64,000 nucleotides of DNA from Varanus komodoensis (GCF_004798865.1 NW_025335317.1:30268775-30332774); one strand, 5' to 3'. Positions 1 to 11,277 are shown, counted from the stretch's first letter. The notes: generated by a model from the sequence alone, not told the origin. Program-made: numbers and translations.

Positions 1-1469
1 AGTTTTGTGATACCCCAAGGACTGTTCGGTGGATTAAGGCATGGTTGACTGACCAAAAGGAGAAGGCAACCATTAGCAGGGAATCATCGGGATGGCAGCC
101 AGTGACAAGCGGGGTCCCCCAGGGCTCTGTCCTGGGGCCGATTCTGTTTAATCTTTTCATTAATGACATGGAAGAAGGGGTGAACAGTCTGCTGATCAAA
201 TTCGCAGATGACACTAAAACCGGAGCAGTGGCCACAACTGAGGAGCAGGTACTCCAGATCCAAAAGGTTCTGGACAGACTATGGAAGTGGGCAGGAGACA
301 ACAGGATGGCGTTCAATTTGGATAAGTGCAAGCTCTTGCACTTGGGGCATAGGAATAGCTGTCATAAGTNNNNNNNNNNNNNNNNNNNNNNNNNNNNNNN
401 NNNNNNNNNNNNNNNNNNNNNNNNNNNNNNNNNNNNNNNNNNNNNNNNNNNNNNNNNNNNNNNNNNNNNNNNNNNNNNNNNNNNNNNNNNNNNNNNNNNN
501 NNNNNNNNNNNNNNNNNNNNNNNNNNNNNNNNNNNNNNNNNNNNNNNNNNNNNNNNNNNNNNNNNNNNNNNNNNNNNNNNNNNNNNNNNNNNNNNNNNNN
601 NNNNNNNNNNNNNNNNNNNNNNNNNNNNNNNNNNNNNNNNNNNNNNNNNNNNNNNNNNNNNNNNNNNNNNNNNNNNNNNNNNNNNNNNNNNNNNNNNNNN
701 NNNNNNNNNNNNNNNNNNNNNNNNNNNNNNNNNNNNNNNNNNNNNNNNNNNNNNNNNNNNNNNNNNNNNNNNNNNNNNNNNNNNNNNNNNNNNNNNNNNN
801 NNNNNNNNNNNNNNNNNNNNNNNNNNNNNNNNNNNNNNNNNNNNNNNNNNNNNNNNNNNNNNNNNNNNNNNNNNNNNNNNNNNNNNNNNNNNNNNNNNNN
901 NNNNNNNNNNNNNNNNNNNNNNNNNNNNNNNNNNNNNNNNNNNNNNNNNNNNNNNNNNNNNNNNNNNNNNNNNNNNNNNNNNNNNNNNNNNNNNNNNNNN
1001 NNNNNNNNNNNNNNNNNNNNNNNNNNNNNNNNNNNNNNNNNNNNNNNNNNNNNNNNNNNNNNNNNNNNNNNNNNNNNNNNNNNNNNNNNNNNCTCCTCTT
1101 CTCCAGGCTGAAGAGGAGACTCAGAGGGGATATGTTGGCGACATACAGGTATGTGAGGGGATGTCACATGGAGATGGGTAGAGACCTGTTCTCCCCTGCA
1201 GAGGAAGGCAGGACACGCTCCAATGGAGCAAAGCTCAGGGAGCCAAGGTTCCATTTGGATGCCAGGAAGCACTTCCTGATAGTCAGGACCCTGAGGGTGT
1301 GGAATGGGCTTCCACGAGAGGTCACTGAGGCCCCATCGGTGCGGGTGTTCAAGGATAGGCTGGACATGCACATGGTGGGCATGTCGTGAGCGGAGCCAGC
1401 TGGTGCCAGAGGTCAGATTAGGTGGCCCGGGAGGCCCCTTCTGACTCACTCTGTTTCTATGTTTTTAAC
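1..1469 (+). mobile_element. CR1 LINE, ORF2 reverse transcriptase to 3' end (interrupted by gap)
   Basis: Translation from position 45 gives reverse transcriptase text with the motifs SGVPQGSVLGPILFNLF and KFADDTKTG, so the catalytic Asp-Asp pair is present, followed by the CR1 thumb region (NRMAFNLDKCKLLHLGHRN). After the assembly gap the last ORF2 residues resume (RGDMLATYRYVRGCHMEMGRDLFSPAEEG ... DRLDMHMVGMS, stop near 1389). The 3' UTR then carries the subfamily signature 'gtcagattaggtggcccggg' and ends in 'ctctgtttctatg'. The copy extends beyond the left edge. It is the same subfamily as the copies at 12062-12838 and 59626-63660. It probably lies in DPYSL4 intron 3. Confidence 0.93.
370..1092. 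other. Assembly gap (723 N)
   Basis: A run of 723 N inside a CR1 copy. The related copy at 59626-63660 has only about 340 bases between the two flanking ORF2 points (after HRNSCHK and before the LFS...RRLRG segment). The gap is therefore larger than a simple CR1 alignment predicts, which suggests a nominal size or extra inserted sequence. Confidence 0.99.
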
Positions 1470-2439
1470 TAACACAGAAATGTCATCCATGTTTTATGGC
1501 TTTAATTTCAATTTCAGTCCCCCCCCGAAGAAAAATGATCTTCCAACATATGTCAGGCATAATAAGCCTCTGTAATAGGCACTTGAGAGTTCTGTCTTCT
1601 CTTTTGATGTTTCTGTAAGTCATGTCATGAGCACACTCACAAAATGGCTTCCCTGAGGGGTTGCCCACTCACAGAATGGCTGCTCTGGGAGGGTAGGTTG
1701 GCCAGTTACGAAACTGCAGCTAAACTGGCAAACTGTTGAGAATAAAATGATGGATCTAACTACAAGGCAGAGGTGGCCTCTAAGCTCCAAAACACAAAAC
1801 CACTCTCCTGAATCCAAATAAAGATCGTGCTAGAGGGCAGTCCTTTACTTTACAACATGTCAGTCTTCCTCTTTTTTAAAACAACAAAAATCTTAAGGAA
1901 AAGATCCTCAAATAAAATGAGGACAGGCAGGGACTCTGATGGGTACCAAGACTGGTGTCTGCTGGCACACTGGCTGCCAAGGACACTAGGCAGGTGATCT
2001 TAGTAGTGAAGAATGTATGAAAAGAACTTATACATGCCTACTAATCATGGACTAATTCATGTAACCAAATGAGCACCTCTATGTTTTATTCCTTTATTTA
2101 TATATATACTTGATGCATTTCTATATCATTCAATTAGCACAGTACTCTCAGAATAGTGTACAGAATATACTTAAAAATATACCAAATAGCAGTCAATAAA
2201 AAAGATTTAAAACAAACTCACCTGTCATAATATCCATGTGACAATAAAATTCAGCAGGCATGTAGTCAAACAAAGAACAAGATGATACATAATAAGAGCT
2301 TTTCCACATGGACCAAACACCAATAAAAAAATGAAATGAACAACAGTTAAAATGCGGAGAAAATAACCTGGCAAAGACTTATATATTGCAACAGAAAAAA
2401 AACCTCAAGCAAGGCTCAACACCAGTCCCTCAAAAAACA
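1470..2439. other. Non-genic stretch, old repeats
   Basis: No exon is recognised. At about 1629-1695 a segment of about 40 bases occurs twice imperfectly in tandem ('actcacaaaatggcttcc' and 'actcacagaatggctgct'). At 2090-2220 an AT-rich 'tttatttatatatata' stretch resembles a decayed L2-type tail in reverse orientation. The rest has no visible structure. Confidence 0.5.
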
Positions 2440-5276
2440 TAGGAAGAAAACCAGGGCACAGCAAGAATGAACTTCAGTGTATCTACACCAATGCCCAGAG
2501 TATGGGAAACAAACACCTCAAACTTGAGCTCATAGTACATGAGGGCAATTACAATTTTAATAGGAATACATGAAAATAGAAAGGATGAAAAGGATTTGCA
2601 CTATACATAAGAGTCAGATATATCTGGACAGAAATACAAGAAGAGGAAATTAGTAGCCTCATCAAAAGCATCTAACTTAATTTAAAGGAAACAAAAAATA
2701 TGAAAAACATAGTTATTGGTGTCTGTTACTGACTGCTTAGTCAAAAGAGGACAAGGATACAACCTTCGAAAAGCAACTTGCCAGCATGTCCAAGAAGAAT
2801 GATGCCATCATCATAGAGGACTTCAATTTCCCTGATATATGCTGGGAAACAAGTTCTGCCAAGCATGGCTCCTCCAAGAGATTCCTGGCATGTGTTGCCG
2901 ACAACTTTTTCCAGTAGAAAATCAAAGAAGGTATGAGAGGATCAGCTATCCTCAGTTTAATACTAACAGGATGGCCTGGTGGACAAAATAACAACCAAGG
3001 GAACTCTGGGTGAAAGTGACCATGCAATACTTGAATTCTCAATTATAAAGGAGACAAAGGTTGACTGCAGCCAAACATGAACCCTGGACTTCAAGAAAGC
3101 CAACTTTAACTAACTCAAAACAATGATAAGCGAAGTACTATGGCAGCACACCCTTAAGGGGAAAGTTGTCCATGAGGGGAGGGAAATCATGAAAAAGAAG
3201 ATTCTCCAGGCACAACTACAAACAATTCCATCAAGAATAAAGTGTAGAAGACAGCAGAGGAAGCCCACGTGGCTCCACAAAAAGTTAAGTGACAACCTGA
3301 AAGAAAAAAAACATGTACAGGAAATGGAAGCAGGGTCAGGCCATGAAGGAAGAATATAAACAACTAGCAAGGTGTTGCAGGAATAGCATCAGAAAGGCTA
3401 AAGCAGGAAACGAACTGAGAATAGCAGGGGATGCTAAGCACAACAAGAAAGCCTTCTTCAGATGCATCCAGAAAAAAAGACATGAGAAAGAGAAGGGTGT
3501 CCAGCTACTTAAAATGGATAGAAGAGTAATAACAGATGAAAAGGAAAAGGCAGAGGTGCTCAATTCCTACTTTGCCTCAGTCTTCTCCCACAAGGAAATC
3601 TGCAATCAAGAGGAAGTACAAGCTAAAAGTGAGACGTGACAGCCCAAGATTGACAGACAAATGGTCAGCAATACTTGGATGACATAAACAAGTTGAAATC
3701 TCCATCCCTGAATCATAAAAGAGGTAATGGAGCACTGGTTATTATATTTGATAAATATATCAAATTTATCAGAAGCACTGGTTATTATATTTGATAAATA
3801 TATCAAATTTATCAGAAGCACTGGTTATTATATTTGATAAACCTAGGAAAACAGGAGAAGTGCCAGATGACTGGGGAAGAGGTAACGTACCTATGTTCAA
3901 AAAGGGAAAAAAGATGAACCTGGGAACTATAGACCACTTAGTCTGACGTCAATCCCTGAAAAATTCTGAAGCAAATTATTTAAAAAATCCTGCTGTGTCT
4001 TGAAGAAAATGCAGTGCTTAATAGAAGCCAGCATGGATTTACCAAAAATAAATTCTGTCAGACTAATTTAATCTCATGTTGTGATTGAGATTAACCTCCC
4101 AAATAGACAAAGGGAACACTGTGAACATCATCCACCTAGGTTTTAGCAAAGATTTTGACATAATGCCACCTGACATTCTGATAAGCAAATTAGCAAAAAC
4201 TGGACTAGATAGAAAAACTCTTAGGTGGATCAAAAATTGGCTGCTGAATTGGACCCAAAGAGTCCAATTGGAACCATCAATGACACCTTCTCAAATGAGA
4301 TGGAGGTAACTAGTGGGGTGCCACAGGGTTCAGTCCTGGGCCCAGTGCTCTTCAACATCTTAATTAATGATTTAGATGAGGAAGTACAAGGAAAGAGAGT
4401 CAGATTTGCAGATGATACAAAACTGGGTGGAATAGCAAGACAGAATGACAGACAGGGTGATCTTGATAAACTTGAACACTGGGCTGAAAGCAACACAATG
4501 AGATTCAATAAGGACAAGTGCCAAGTCCTCCACCTAGGAAAAGGAAACCAAATGCATCAATACAAGATGGAGAATACATCTCTCAACAGAACTGAAAAAG
4601 AAAAAAAAAAGATCGAGTAATTGTGGACAGTAGGCTAAACATGAACCAGCAAAGAGATGCAGCTGCCAAAGGGAGAAATGCTATTTTGGGATGCATTATC
4701 AGAAGTATTACTTCAAAAGCATGAGAAATTGTGGTTCCTCTATACTCCTCACTGGTCAGACCTCATCTGGAATACTGTGTGCAGCTCTGGGCACCAAGAT
4801 TTAAGCAAGATGCAGAAAATTAGAAAGTGTCCAGCGGAGGGCATCAAAAATGAGTCTGGGTTTGGAAACACTGCTGTATGAGGAGAGACTGGGAGAACTG
4901 GGTATGTTCAGCCTTGAGAAGAGAAGATTAAGGGGGGACATGGTATCCCTCTATAAGTACCTCAAAGGCTTATAGAGGAAGGTCAAGATCTGTTCTCGCT
5001 GATGCCAGAGTGCATGACACGGAATAATCAATTCAAGTTGCGACAACCCAGATTCAGGCTGGACATCAGGAAATGCTTCCTTACTGTCAGAACAATAGGA
5101 TACTGGAAGCAGCTGCCTAGAAAAGTGGTAGGCTTTCCCACATTAGAGACATTCAAAGAGAAACTGGACAGCCATCTGAGTGGGATGGTGTAATGTGGTG
5201 TCCTGCAACATCAGGGGGTTGGGCCTGATAGCCTTCATGGCCCCTTCCAACCCAACTATTCTATGATTCTATGAAA
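2440..5276 (+). mobile_element. CR1 LINE, long decayed copy of a second CR1 lineage
   Basis: Fragments in several frames follow CR1 ORF2 order: the endonuclease start around 2490 (a YTNAQSMGNKH-like match), an endonuclease/linker part near 2800-3060, a linker rich in Lys and Glu at 3120-3640 (RKAKAGNELRIAGDAKHNKK, LNSYFASVFSHKE), and the RT core at 4085-4620 (SGVPQGSVLGPVLFNIL, VRFADDTKLGG). The C-terminus at 5002-5193 contains [20 protein letters not shown]. The 3' end is 'ttcatggccccttccaac' then 'ctatgattctatga'. That tail differs from the 'gtcagactagatggcc' tail of the other lineage. Many stops and frame changes make the copy non-functional. It carries a private 43-bp tandem repeat (3731-3840). 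Confidence 0.9.
3731..3840. repeat. 43-bp tandem repeat, 2.6 units, inside CR1
   Basis: Units start at 3731, 3774 and 3817, each beginning 'agcactggttattatatttg'. The first two are identical over 43 bases. Each full unit contains the near-palindrome 'tttgataaatatatcaaa'. The expansion falls in the CR1 linker region and is not part of normal CR1 coding sequence. Identity of the units suggests recent slippage or replication-based duplication. Confidence 0.95.
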
Positions 5277-5823
5277 ATTAAAATGTTTTGACCTGGCGCA
5301 AAACATATATGATGTTGGAATAGCTCCAAGAATAGCTCCAAGGGAGAGCATCCAGAGGAAGCAGTGCTGGTGGAGAAGAAAGCTTTTTTTTTGCTGCCTT
5401 CACCACCACAGAGAAGGCTTGATAGCGAGCTTTTACCCGTGTTCAATCGGGTTCAGCCCCAGTTTTCCTCCACTTGTGCTGTCTTCCCAGTTGCTTTATC
5501 ACCTGCAGCTCTGCTGTATACCATGGCACCTTAAAGGTACCACAGTTATATCTGGTATGTAGTGATGTGGTTTTGTGGATGAGTCCATGCAACGGGTTCC
5601 ACAAACGGAGTGTGTGATAAGACTATCACATGACCACTTGATTGTGTGCTGAACTCAGTCTGGATGTTCTCAGCCTGGATATGCACCATGAAAATTTGCC
5701 CAAGCTTTCCTAAGCTTAGTCTCAGCATTCTGATTTGCTGTGGAAAATTAAAAACTTTTACAACAAACATTCTTCTGTGTTAACAAAAGGATGCATGCAG
5801 TCCCTGCCAAGGAGAGTACGTAC
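5277..5823. other. Intronic stretch downstream of DPYSL4 exon 3
   Basis: This sequence follows the donor site of DPYSL4 exon 3 on the minus strand. I searched it for the expected fourth exon (the family's LDHVFPDTG-like start) and did not find it. No clear repeat family is recognised between 5277 and 5780. Confidence 0.6.
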
Positions 5824-6008
5824 GTATCATGGTGGTTCCTCCAGCAAGAGCTGCTCTTGTGCCTTGATAAAAGTCATCTGCAGGGGTCATTCCCATCCAA
5901 GGCATATGCAGTCGAGTGTGGACATCTATTCCCCCTGGCATAACCAGCTGGCCATAAGCATCAATTATTTTTACACCTCCAGGAACAATAAGATTTTCCC
6001 CAATTTGC
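5824..6008 (-). CDS. DPYSL4: DPYSL4 exon 3 (dihydropyrimidinase-related protein 4)
   Basis: The minus-strand exon is bounded by an acceptor (...tttccag before 6008) and a donor GTACGT after 5824. It is 185 bp. With one base from exon 2 it encodes [12 protein letters not shown]..., [32 protein letters not shown] and TTMI, the start of the amidohydrolase-like barrel of collapsin response mediator proteins. These cytosolic scaffolds act in semaphorin signalling and microtubule dynamics. The family descends from dihydropyrimidinase but is not enzymatic; here the metal-binding HxH is HTR, as expected for a CRMP. Of the paralogs as I remember them, [15 protein letters not shown] fits DPYSL4 best (DPYSL3 has VHTHFQMP, CRMP1 has VNTYLQKP). 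The exon ends on C, so the next codon begins with C. That fits DPYSL4's MILDHV and not the MIIDHV of the others. Paralog identity is an inference; the family assignment is firm. Confidence 0.93.
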
Positions 6009-7006
<998 letters not shown>

Positions 7007-7049
7007 CTAATAGGAAAAAAAAGCAACAAAAAGATTTCTAAGACATTAT

Positions 7050-7131
7050 AAAAGCTGGAGGTCAGACTAGATGGCCCAGGAGACCCCTTGTGACTCACTC
7101 TTTTTCTATGTTTCTATATTCTATGTTTCTA
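7050..7131 (+). mobile_element. CR1 3' tail (82-bp fragment)
   Basis: The sequence contains 'ggtcagactagatggcccag', 'gagaccccttgtgactcact' and 'tttctatgtttctat', which is the terminal 3' UTR of the CR1 lineage seen at 1-1469. It is an extreme 5' truncation, as is usual for CR1. It sits immediately upstream (in gene orientation) of the splice-acceptor region of DPYSL4 exon 2. Confidence 0.9.
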
Positions 7132-7209
7132 AGAGACATGCAGATTTTTCATTCCAAGGCTACTTTTGGTCAATGTATAGATGCATGCTATATTATTATT
7201 AATCATAGT

Positions 7210-7340
7210 TCTCCATTGCCTGTATTCATAGCTCTCTGGGTGGTTAACAACATTAAGTCATACATCAAGATTTCAACCAGGCCTGACTCTGCTTAGCTTC
7301 CAAGATTAGGCAGGATCAGGTACTTCATGCAATATAGAAG
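7210..7340 (-). repeat. 5S rRNA-derived SINE fragment
   Basis: The minus-strand complement of 'ctctgcttagcttccaagat' matches the internal promoter region of 5S rRNA (GGAAGCTAAGCAG), and the neighbouring 'aaccaggcctgac' and 'catcaag' continue the 5S alignment for about 80 bases (7256-7340). The adjoining 7210-7255 reads on the minus strand like an L2-type tail ('gttaaccacccagagagct'). This suggests a 5S-headed SINE with an L2-like tail. It is diverged and is not a functional 5S gene. Confidence 0.75.
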
Positions 7341-7348
7341 CCACGTAT

Positions 7349-9056
7349 CAGTGCTGGGGACTTGAGTCAAGTGTCTCGCTCACAAGTCCAACTCAAATTG
7401 CATCCCTGCCAAGGACCAAGTGAGTGACTTGGCTCAGGATCTCTCCACTTTTTATGACTGAGTCACAGTCTATGGGTTTGCTTGTTTTTTTTGTGACAAG
7501 TGGTTTACTGTGTCGCAGGATAAGCAGATGTGAAAACAGCAGAGAGAGTAGTAGGGAAGGAATTTCAAGGATTAGGGCAGGATTAGGAGGAGGGGTTTGC
7601 AACAGGGGAAAGACAAGGCTTTAACTCTTCTTTTTAGCACAAGAGAGGCAGTGGGAGGGAGGGAAAGGGGCTGGAGGTAGGGGGAGTGGGTTGCAATATA
7701 GGGGCAAGCCTTCAGCTCTTTCTGGTGCACTTTGCTCACCTTGGCAGAAAGCACAACAGCCCTTCTCCTGCCTGCTGCCTCTGCTCTGTTCCCATGCATT
7801 GCCTCAGGTCCAACTCCCTGCTGTTGCAGAACACCAAGTTACACCATCCCGCTCAGGTGGCTGCCAAGTTTCTTTTTGAATGTCTCCAGTGTGGGAGAGC
7901 CCATCACCCCTTTAGGCAGCTGGTTCCACTGTTGTATTGCTCTGACAGTGAGGAAGCATTTCCTGATGTCCAGCCTGAATCTGGGTTGTCACATCATGAA
8001 TTGATTATTCCACACCCTATACTCTGGCAAGAGAAGATCTTGGCCTTCCTCTTTGAGACAGCCTTTGAGGTACTTATAGAGGGATGTCATGTCCTCCCTC
8101 AGTCTTCTCAAGGCTAAACATGCCCAGTTCTCTCAGTGTCTCCTGAGCAGTGTTTCCAAACCCTGGAACATTTGTGTTGCCCTCCTCTGGAAGCTTTCTA
8201 ATTTTTCCGCATCTTGCTTAAATCTTGGTGCCCAGAACTGGACATCATATTCCAGATGAGGTCTGACTAGTGAGGAGTACAGAGGAACTACAACTTCTCA
8301 TGGTTTGGAAGTAATACTTCTGTTAATGCATCCAAAAATAGCATTGCCCTTCTGGCAGCTGCATCACATTGTTGGTTCATGTTTAGCCTATTGTCCACCA
8401 TTACTCCAAGATCTTTTTTTCTTTTCTTTTTGAGCCACATATTCCCCATCTTGTAGCAATGCATTTGGTTTCCTTTTCCTAGGTGGAGGACTTGGCACTT
8501 GTCCTTGTTGAATCGCATTCTGTTGCTTTCAGCCCAGCATTTAAGTTTATCAAGATCACCCTGTCTTCTAGGGTGTTTGCTGTTCCATCCAGTTTTGTAT
8601 CATCTGCAAATCTGACTCTCTTTCCTTTCACTTCCTCAACTATATCATTAATGAAGATGTTGAGGAGCATTGGGCCCAGGACTGAACCCTGTCGCACCCC
8701 ACTAGTTACCTCCGTCCAATTTGAGAAAGTGCCAAGGGAAGAACAAACAAAAACAACCTAAATAAATTGCTGTTGGTGGTGAGGTGCCTTCAAAAGTGGG
8801 TGTTTACTATATATCCTGCTAAGCCACTGCAAGTGCAGATAGGAACTTCAGGGGGAGTTACAACTTTCCCACCCCCACACTCATAGCCCACCACTGCTTC
8901 CCTTTTTTCTGTTAAAGTTGGCTCTTGACACTTGAGGAATGACTGGAGGCTCAACTAGAAAATATCTTGCAATGACTGGAGACTTGACTCAGACTTGAAA
9001 GTCAAGACTTGAGACTGGACTCAAGACTTGGAGTAAAAGACTTGAGCACATCACTG
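7349..9056. mobile_element. Non-autonomous hAT-like DNA transposon with internal CR1 insertion
   Basis: The left end is CAGTGCTG and the right end is CATCACTG, whose complement is CAGTGATG (7 of 8 match), a typical hAT terminal form. The flanking 8-bp segments are ccacgtat (7341-7348) and ctacatat (9057-9064). They agree at 6 of 8 positions, and both differences are transitions, one in a CpG, as expected of a decayed 8-bp target duplication. Both ends are rich in gacttga/caagtc motifs in both orientations. No transposase frame is seen. Without the CR1 insert at about 7800-8735 the element is about 750 bp. Confidence 0.7.
7800..8735 (-). mobile_element. CR1 LINE fragment (RT to 3' end) inside the hAT-like element
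   Basis: Minus-strand frames give VRFADDTKLDGTANT, ESDSTR-like linker text, MRFNKDKCQVLHLGKGNQMH and LGVMVDNRLNMNQQCDAAARRA in CR1 ORF2 order, then the C-terminal region. This is the lineage of the 2440-5276 copy. Its 5' part is truncated in the RT domain and the last 40-50 bases of the usual 3' end are missing or replaced. Frameshifts separate the pieces. Confidence 0.92.
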
Positions 9057-9321
9057 CTACATATACACGTTATAGAGAAATACCCAACACAAGGAGATTT
9101 CTAATCACAGTATGTTTAAGATACTCAAATTCAATTTAAAATGTACTGAGCAACCAAAATAATTTTTGCTTGTTTTTAAAAAACAGAGAGAAAACAATGA
9201 AACTCATATGGCAAAAGCAGGTCTGGGGCATTATCTGACTAATTATAACTGGGAGGATTATGGAGAACATGCATGCCAAACTTACTTCTATTCATTTCTA
9301 TTGCAAAATATAAATCTGAAT

Positions 9322-9609
9322 TGTTGTTGTTAGTCGCAAAGTTGTGTCCGACCCATCACGACCCCATGGACAACATTCCTCCAGGCCTTCCTGTCCTCCA
9401 CCATCCCCCAGAGCCCATTTAAGCTCACACCAACTGCTTCAGTGACTCCATCTAGCCACCTCATCCTCTGCCGTCCCCTTCTTCTTTTGCCATCTATTGT
9501 TCCCAGCATTAGGCTCTTCTCCAGGGAGTCCTTCCTTCTCATTAGGTGGCCAAAGTATTTGAGTTTCATCTTCAGTATCTGGCCTTCTAAAGACAGGGTT
9601 GATCTCCTC
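9322..9609 (-). mobile_element. BovB (RTE) LINE 3' fragment with 11-bp target-site duplication
   Basis: Minus-strand translation gives MKLKYFGHLMRRKDSLEKSL, MLGTIDGKRRRGRQRMRWLD and GVTEAVGVSLNGLWGMVEDR, the C-terminus of BovB ORF2, and the 3' end is the usual cgactaacaacaacaa tail. The copy is flanked by a perfect direct repeat taaatctgaat (9311-9321 and 9610-9620), a clear LINE target duplication. It is strongly 5'-truncated. It lies in the DPYSL4 intron. Confidence 0.95.
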
Positions 9610-9996
9610 TAAATCTGAATAGACAAATCTTTATTAAGATGGGTAAAATCTCACAAATTTCTGCTTTCAAAACTAGACATTGTAGGTTTCTGATGTTGCT
9701 TTTCCTGTGTTTCTTTCCCCACTCCACAGTGGGGTAAGTCTATTAAGAGGGATCCAAAGATATTACAAGGAATTAGATCTATAATTTGTTGAAAGGTGAC
9801 TACTTTTGAGCTCACCTCTGTTAGTAATTGCAAGGAATCTGTGAACTCCTATGGCGATGCTAAGGAAGCAGAAACAGACTTGTCAATTACTGCAGAAGTC
9901 ACCTAGCTAAGAAGAGGGAGAAAATAAAGGCATATTTCTAGCCTATACATTTAATTTCCTCCCCCACCCTGGGTACCCCAGATTCCTGTCTTCATT

Positions 9997-10118
9997 CTAT
10001 TTCTTTGACGAGCTATGGTGTATCAGTTCCCCAAAGGCAATGGGATGCACCTCTCTGAAGCCTGCATCTTCACAGCCAGCAAAATCTTTGATGATGTGCT
10101 GCTCTTTTTCTGGTTGAA
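9997..10118 (-). other. Unassigned exon-like open frame
   Basis: On the minus strand an acceptor-like gattgtttcag precedes a 39-codon open frame ending in TAG at 9999-9997. It reads QPEKEQHIIKDFAGCEDAGF then REVHPIAFGELIHHSSSKK. The amino acid make-up looks protein-like and the local base composition is richer in G and C than the flanks. I do not recognise the sequence. As an exon it would need an upstream exon ending one base into a codon, but both DPYSL4 first exons end in phase 0. In that phase-0 frame a different 31-codon frame is open. A chance open frame remains quite possible. Confidence 0.2.
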
Positions 10119-11277
10119 CTGAAACAATCAAATAAATCATTTTTGTAAGGCAGGAGTTCAGAACCTCAGGCTGAAAGTTAAATCTAGCCTGCCAGGTGAC
10201 CTAAATCAGCCCTCCTAAAAAGGCCATGCTCTTAACCAGACCCCCCACTCCCTTTTCGGCATCCAGCTTTTGTTTGGTTGATTGTACACCCCCCTGCCCT
10301 TCTCCCACCCATGTTACAAGATTGAAATGCCTCTCCTAAGGAGTTATTATGGCAGGAAGAGTTTTAAAGTAAAATATGCTCTTTTTTGTTATTTTGACTC
10401 TGCTGCATTTGCTACATTTGCCCACCTACCACTGGAATACACCTTCCCAGAAAAAACTTCCCTTGAACTGAAAAGGAAGCTATAACCATCAAAAGACATT
10501 AGGCAATCAATCAAGCCACATCCTCAAGGAGAACAGAATATTATTGGTTGAGATACTTCTAGGATTTCTATCACACCCTTATTTTTTAATATTTTTATTT
10601 GCATAGTTCAATAAGCAACTTGTGACTGGAACAGAATTTTTAATAACGTAAATAATCTTGTGGATCATGGGCAAAACTGGATTCCCTGTTGCACAGAGTT
10701 ATTGCAGGCCTATGCAAACTGTAACTGTACCAAGAAGGAAAGTCTGAAAGAGGTGTTGACATCTGGGTCTTCCTTTCTTCCACAAAGTTCAGGAAGGGGA
10801 ATTGGGGTATGCAGAAATTCTCTTTCTAAGTCCCAGTGAGGCCCCTAGAGGTTTAGTTTTATTAACGGAAATGTGTCCTACTTTCACAAATGTTCCAAAT
10901 CTTTGGATGGGATGACCCAGTTACAGGTTTTGTACAATCCATTCTCTGTTCTGTGAACTATCATGTGCTTTTCATTCTTTCATCCACTTGTTGTTGGAAT
11001 CAAATTAAAAAACAATAACAAAACAGAATTTCATACTGCTAATTCACACTTGCATTAAGGTAAGTTAGCACAATTCTTATGTGAAAGTGAAAAACCAATC
11101 TGTATGTTTGATTCAGAGACATCTGAATTCATATAAATCCATTGCAGATTTCTCATACAACCTGAAAAACAACATTGTTGTTCTTACCAGTGTTGAACTG
11201 AACAATGCATAGTAGCTTTAAAATCTGCATTTGGAAACCACAATGTGATTATTTCATCAGGGTAGGCTTCCCTAACC

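Noticed and set aside
7256-7340. Functional 5S rRNA gene
   Set aside because: Only about 80 diverged bases are present and the 5' and 3' ends of 5S are not intact.
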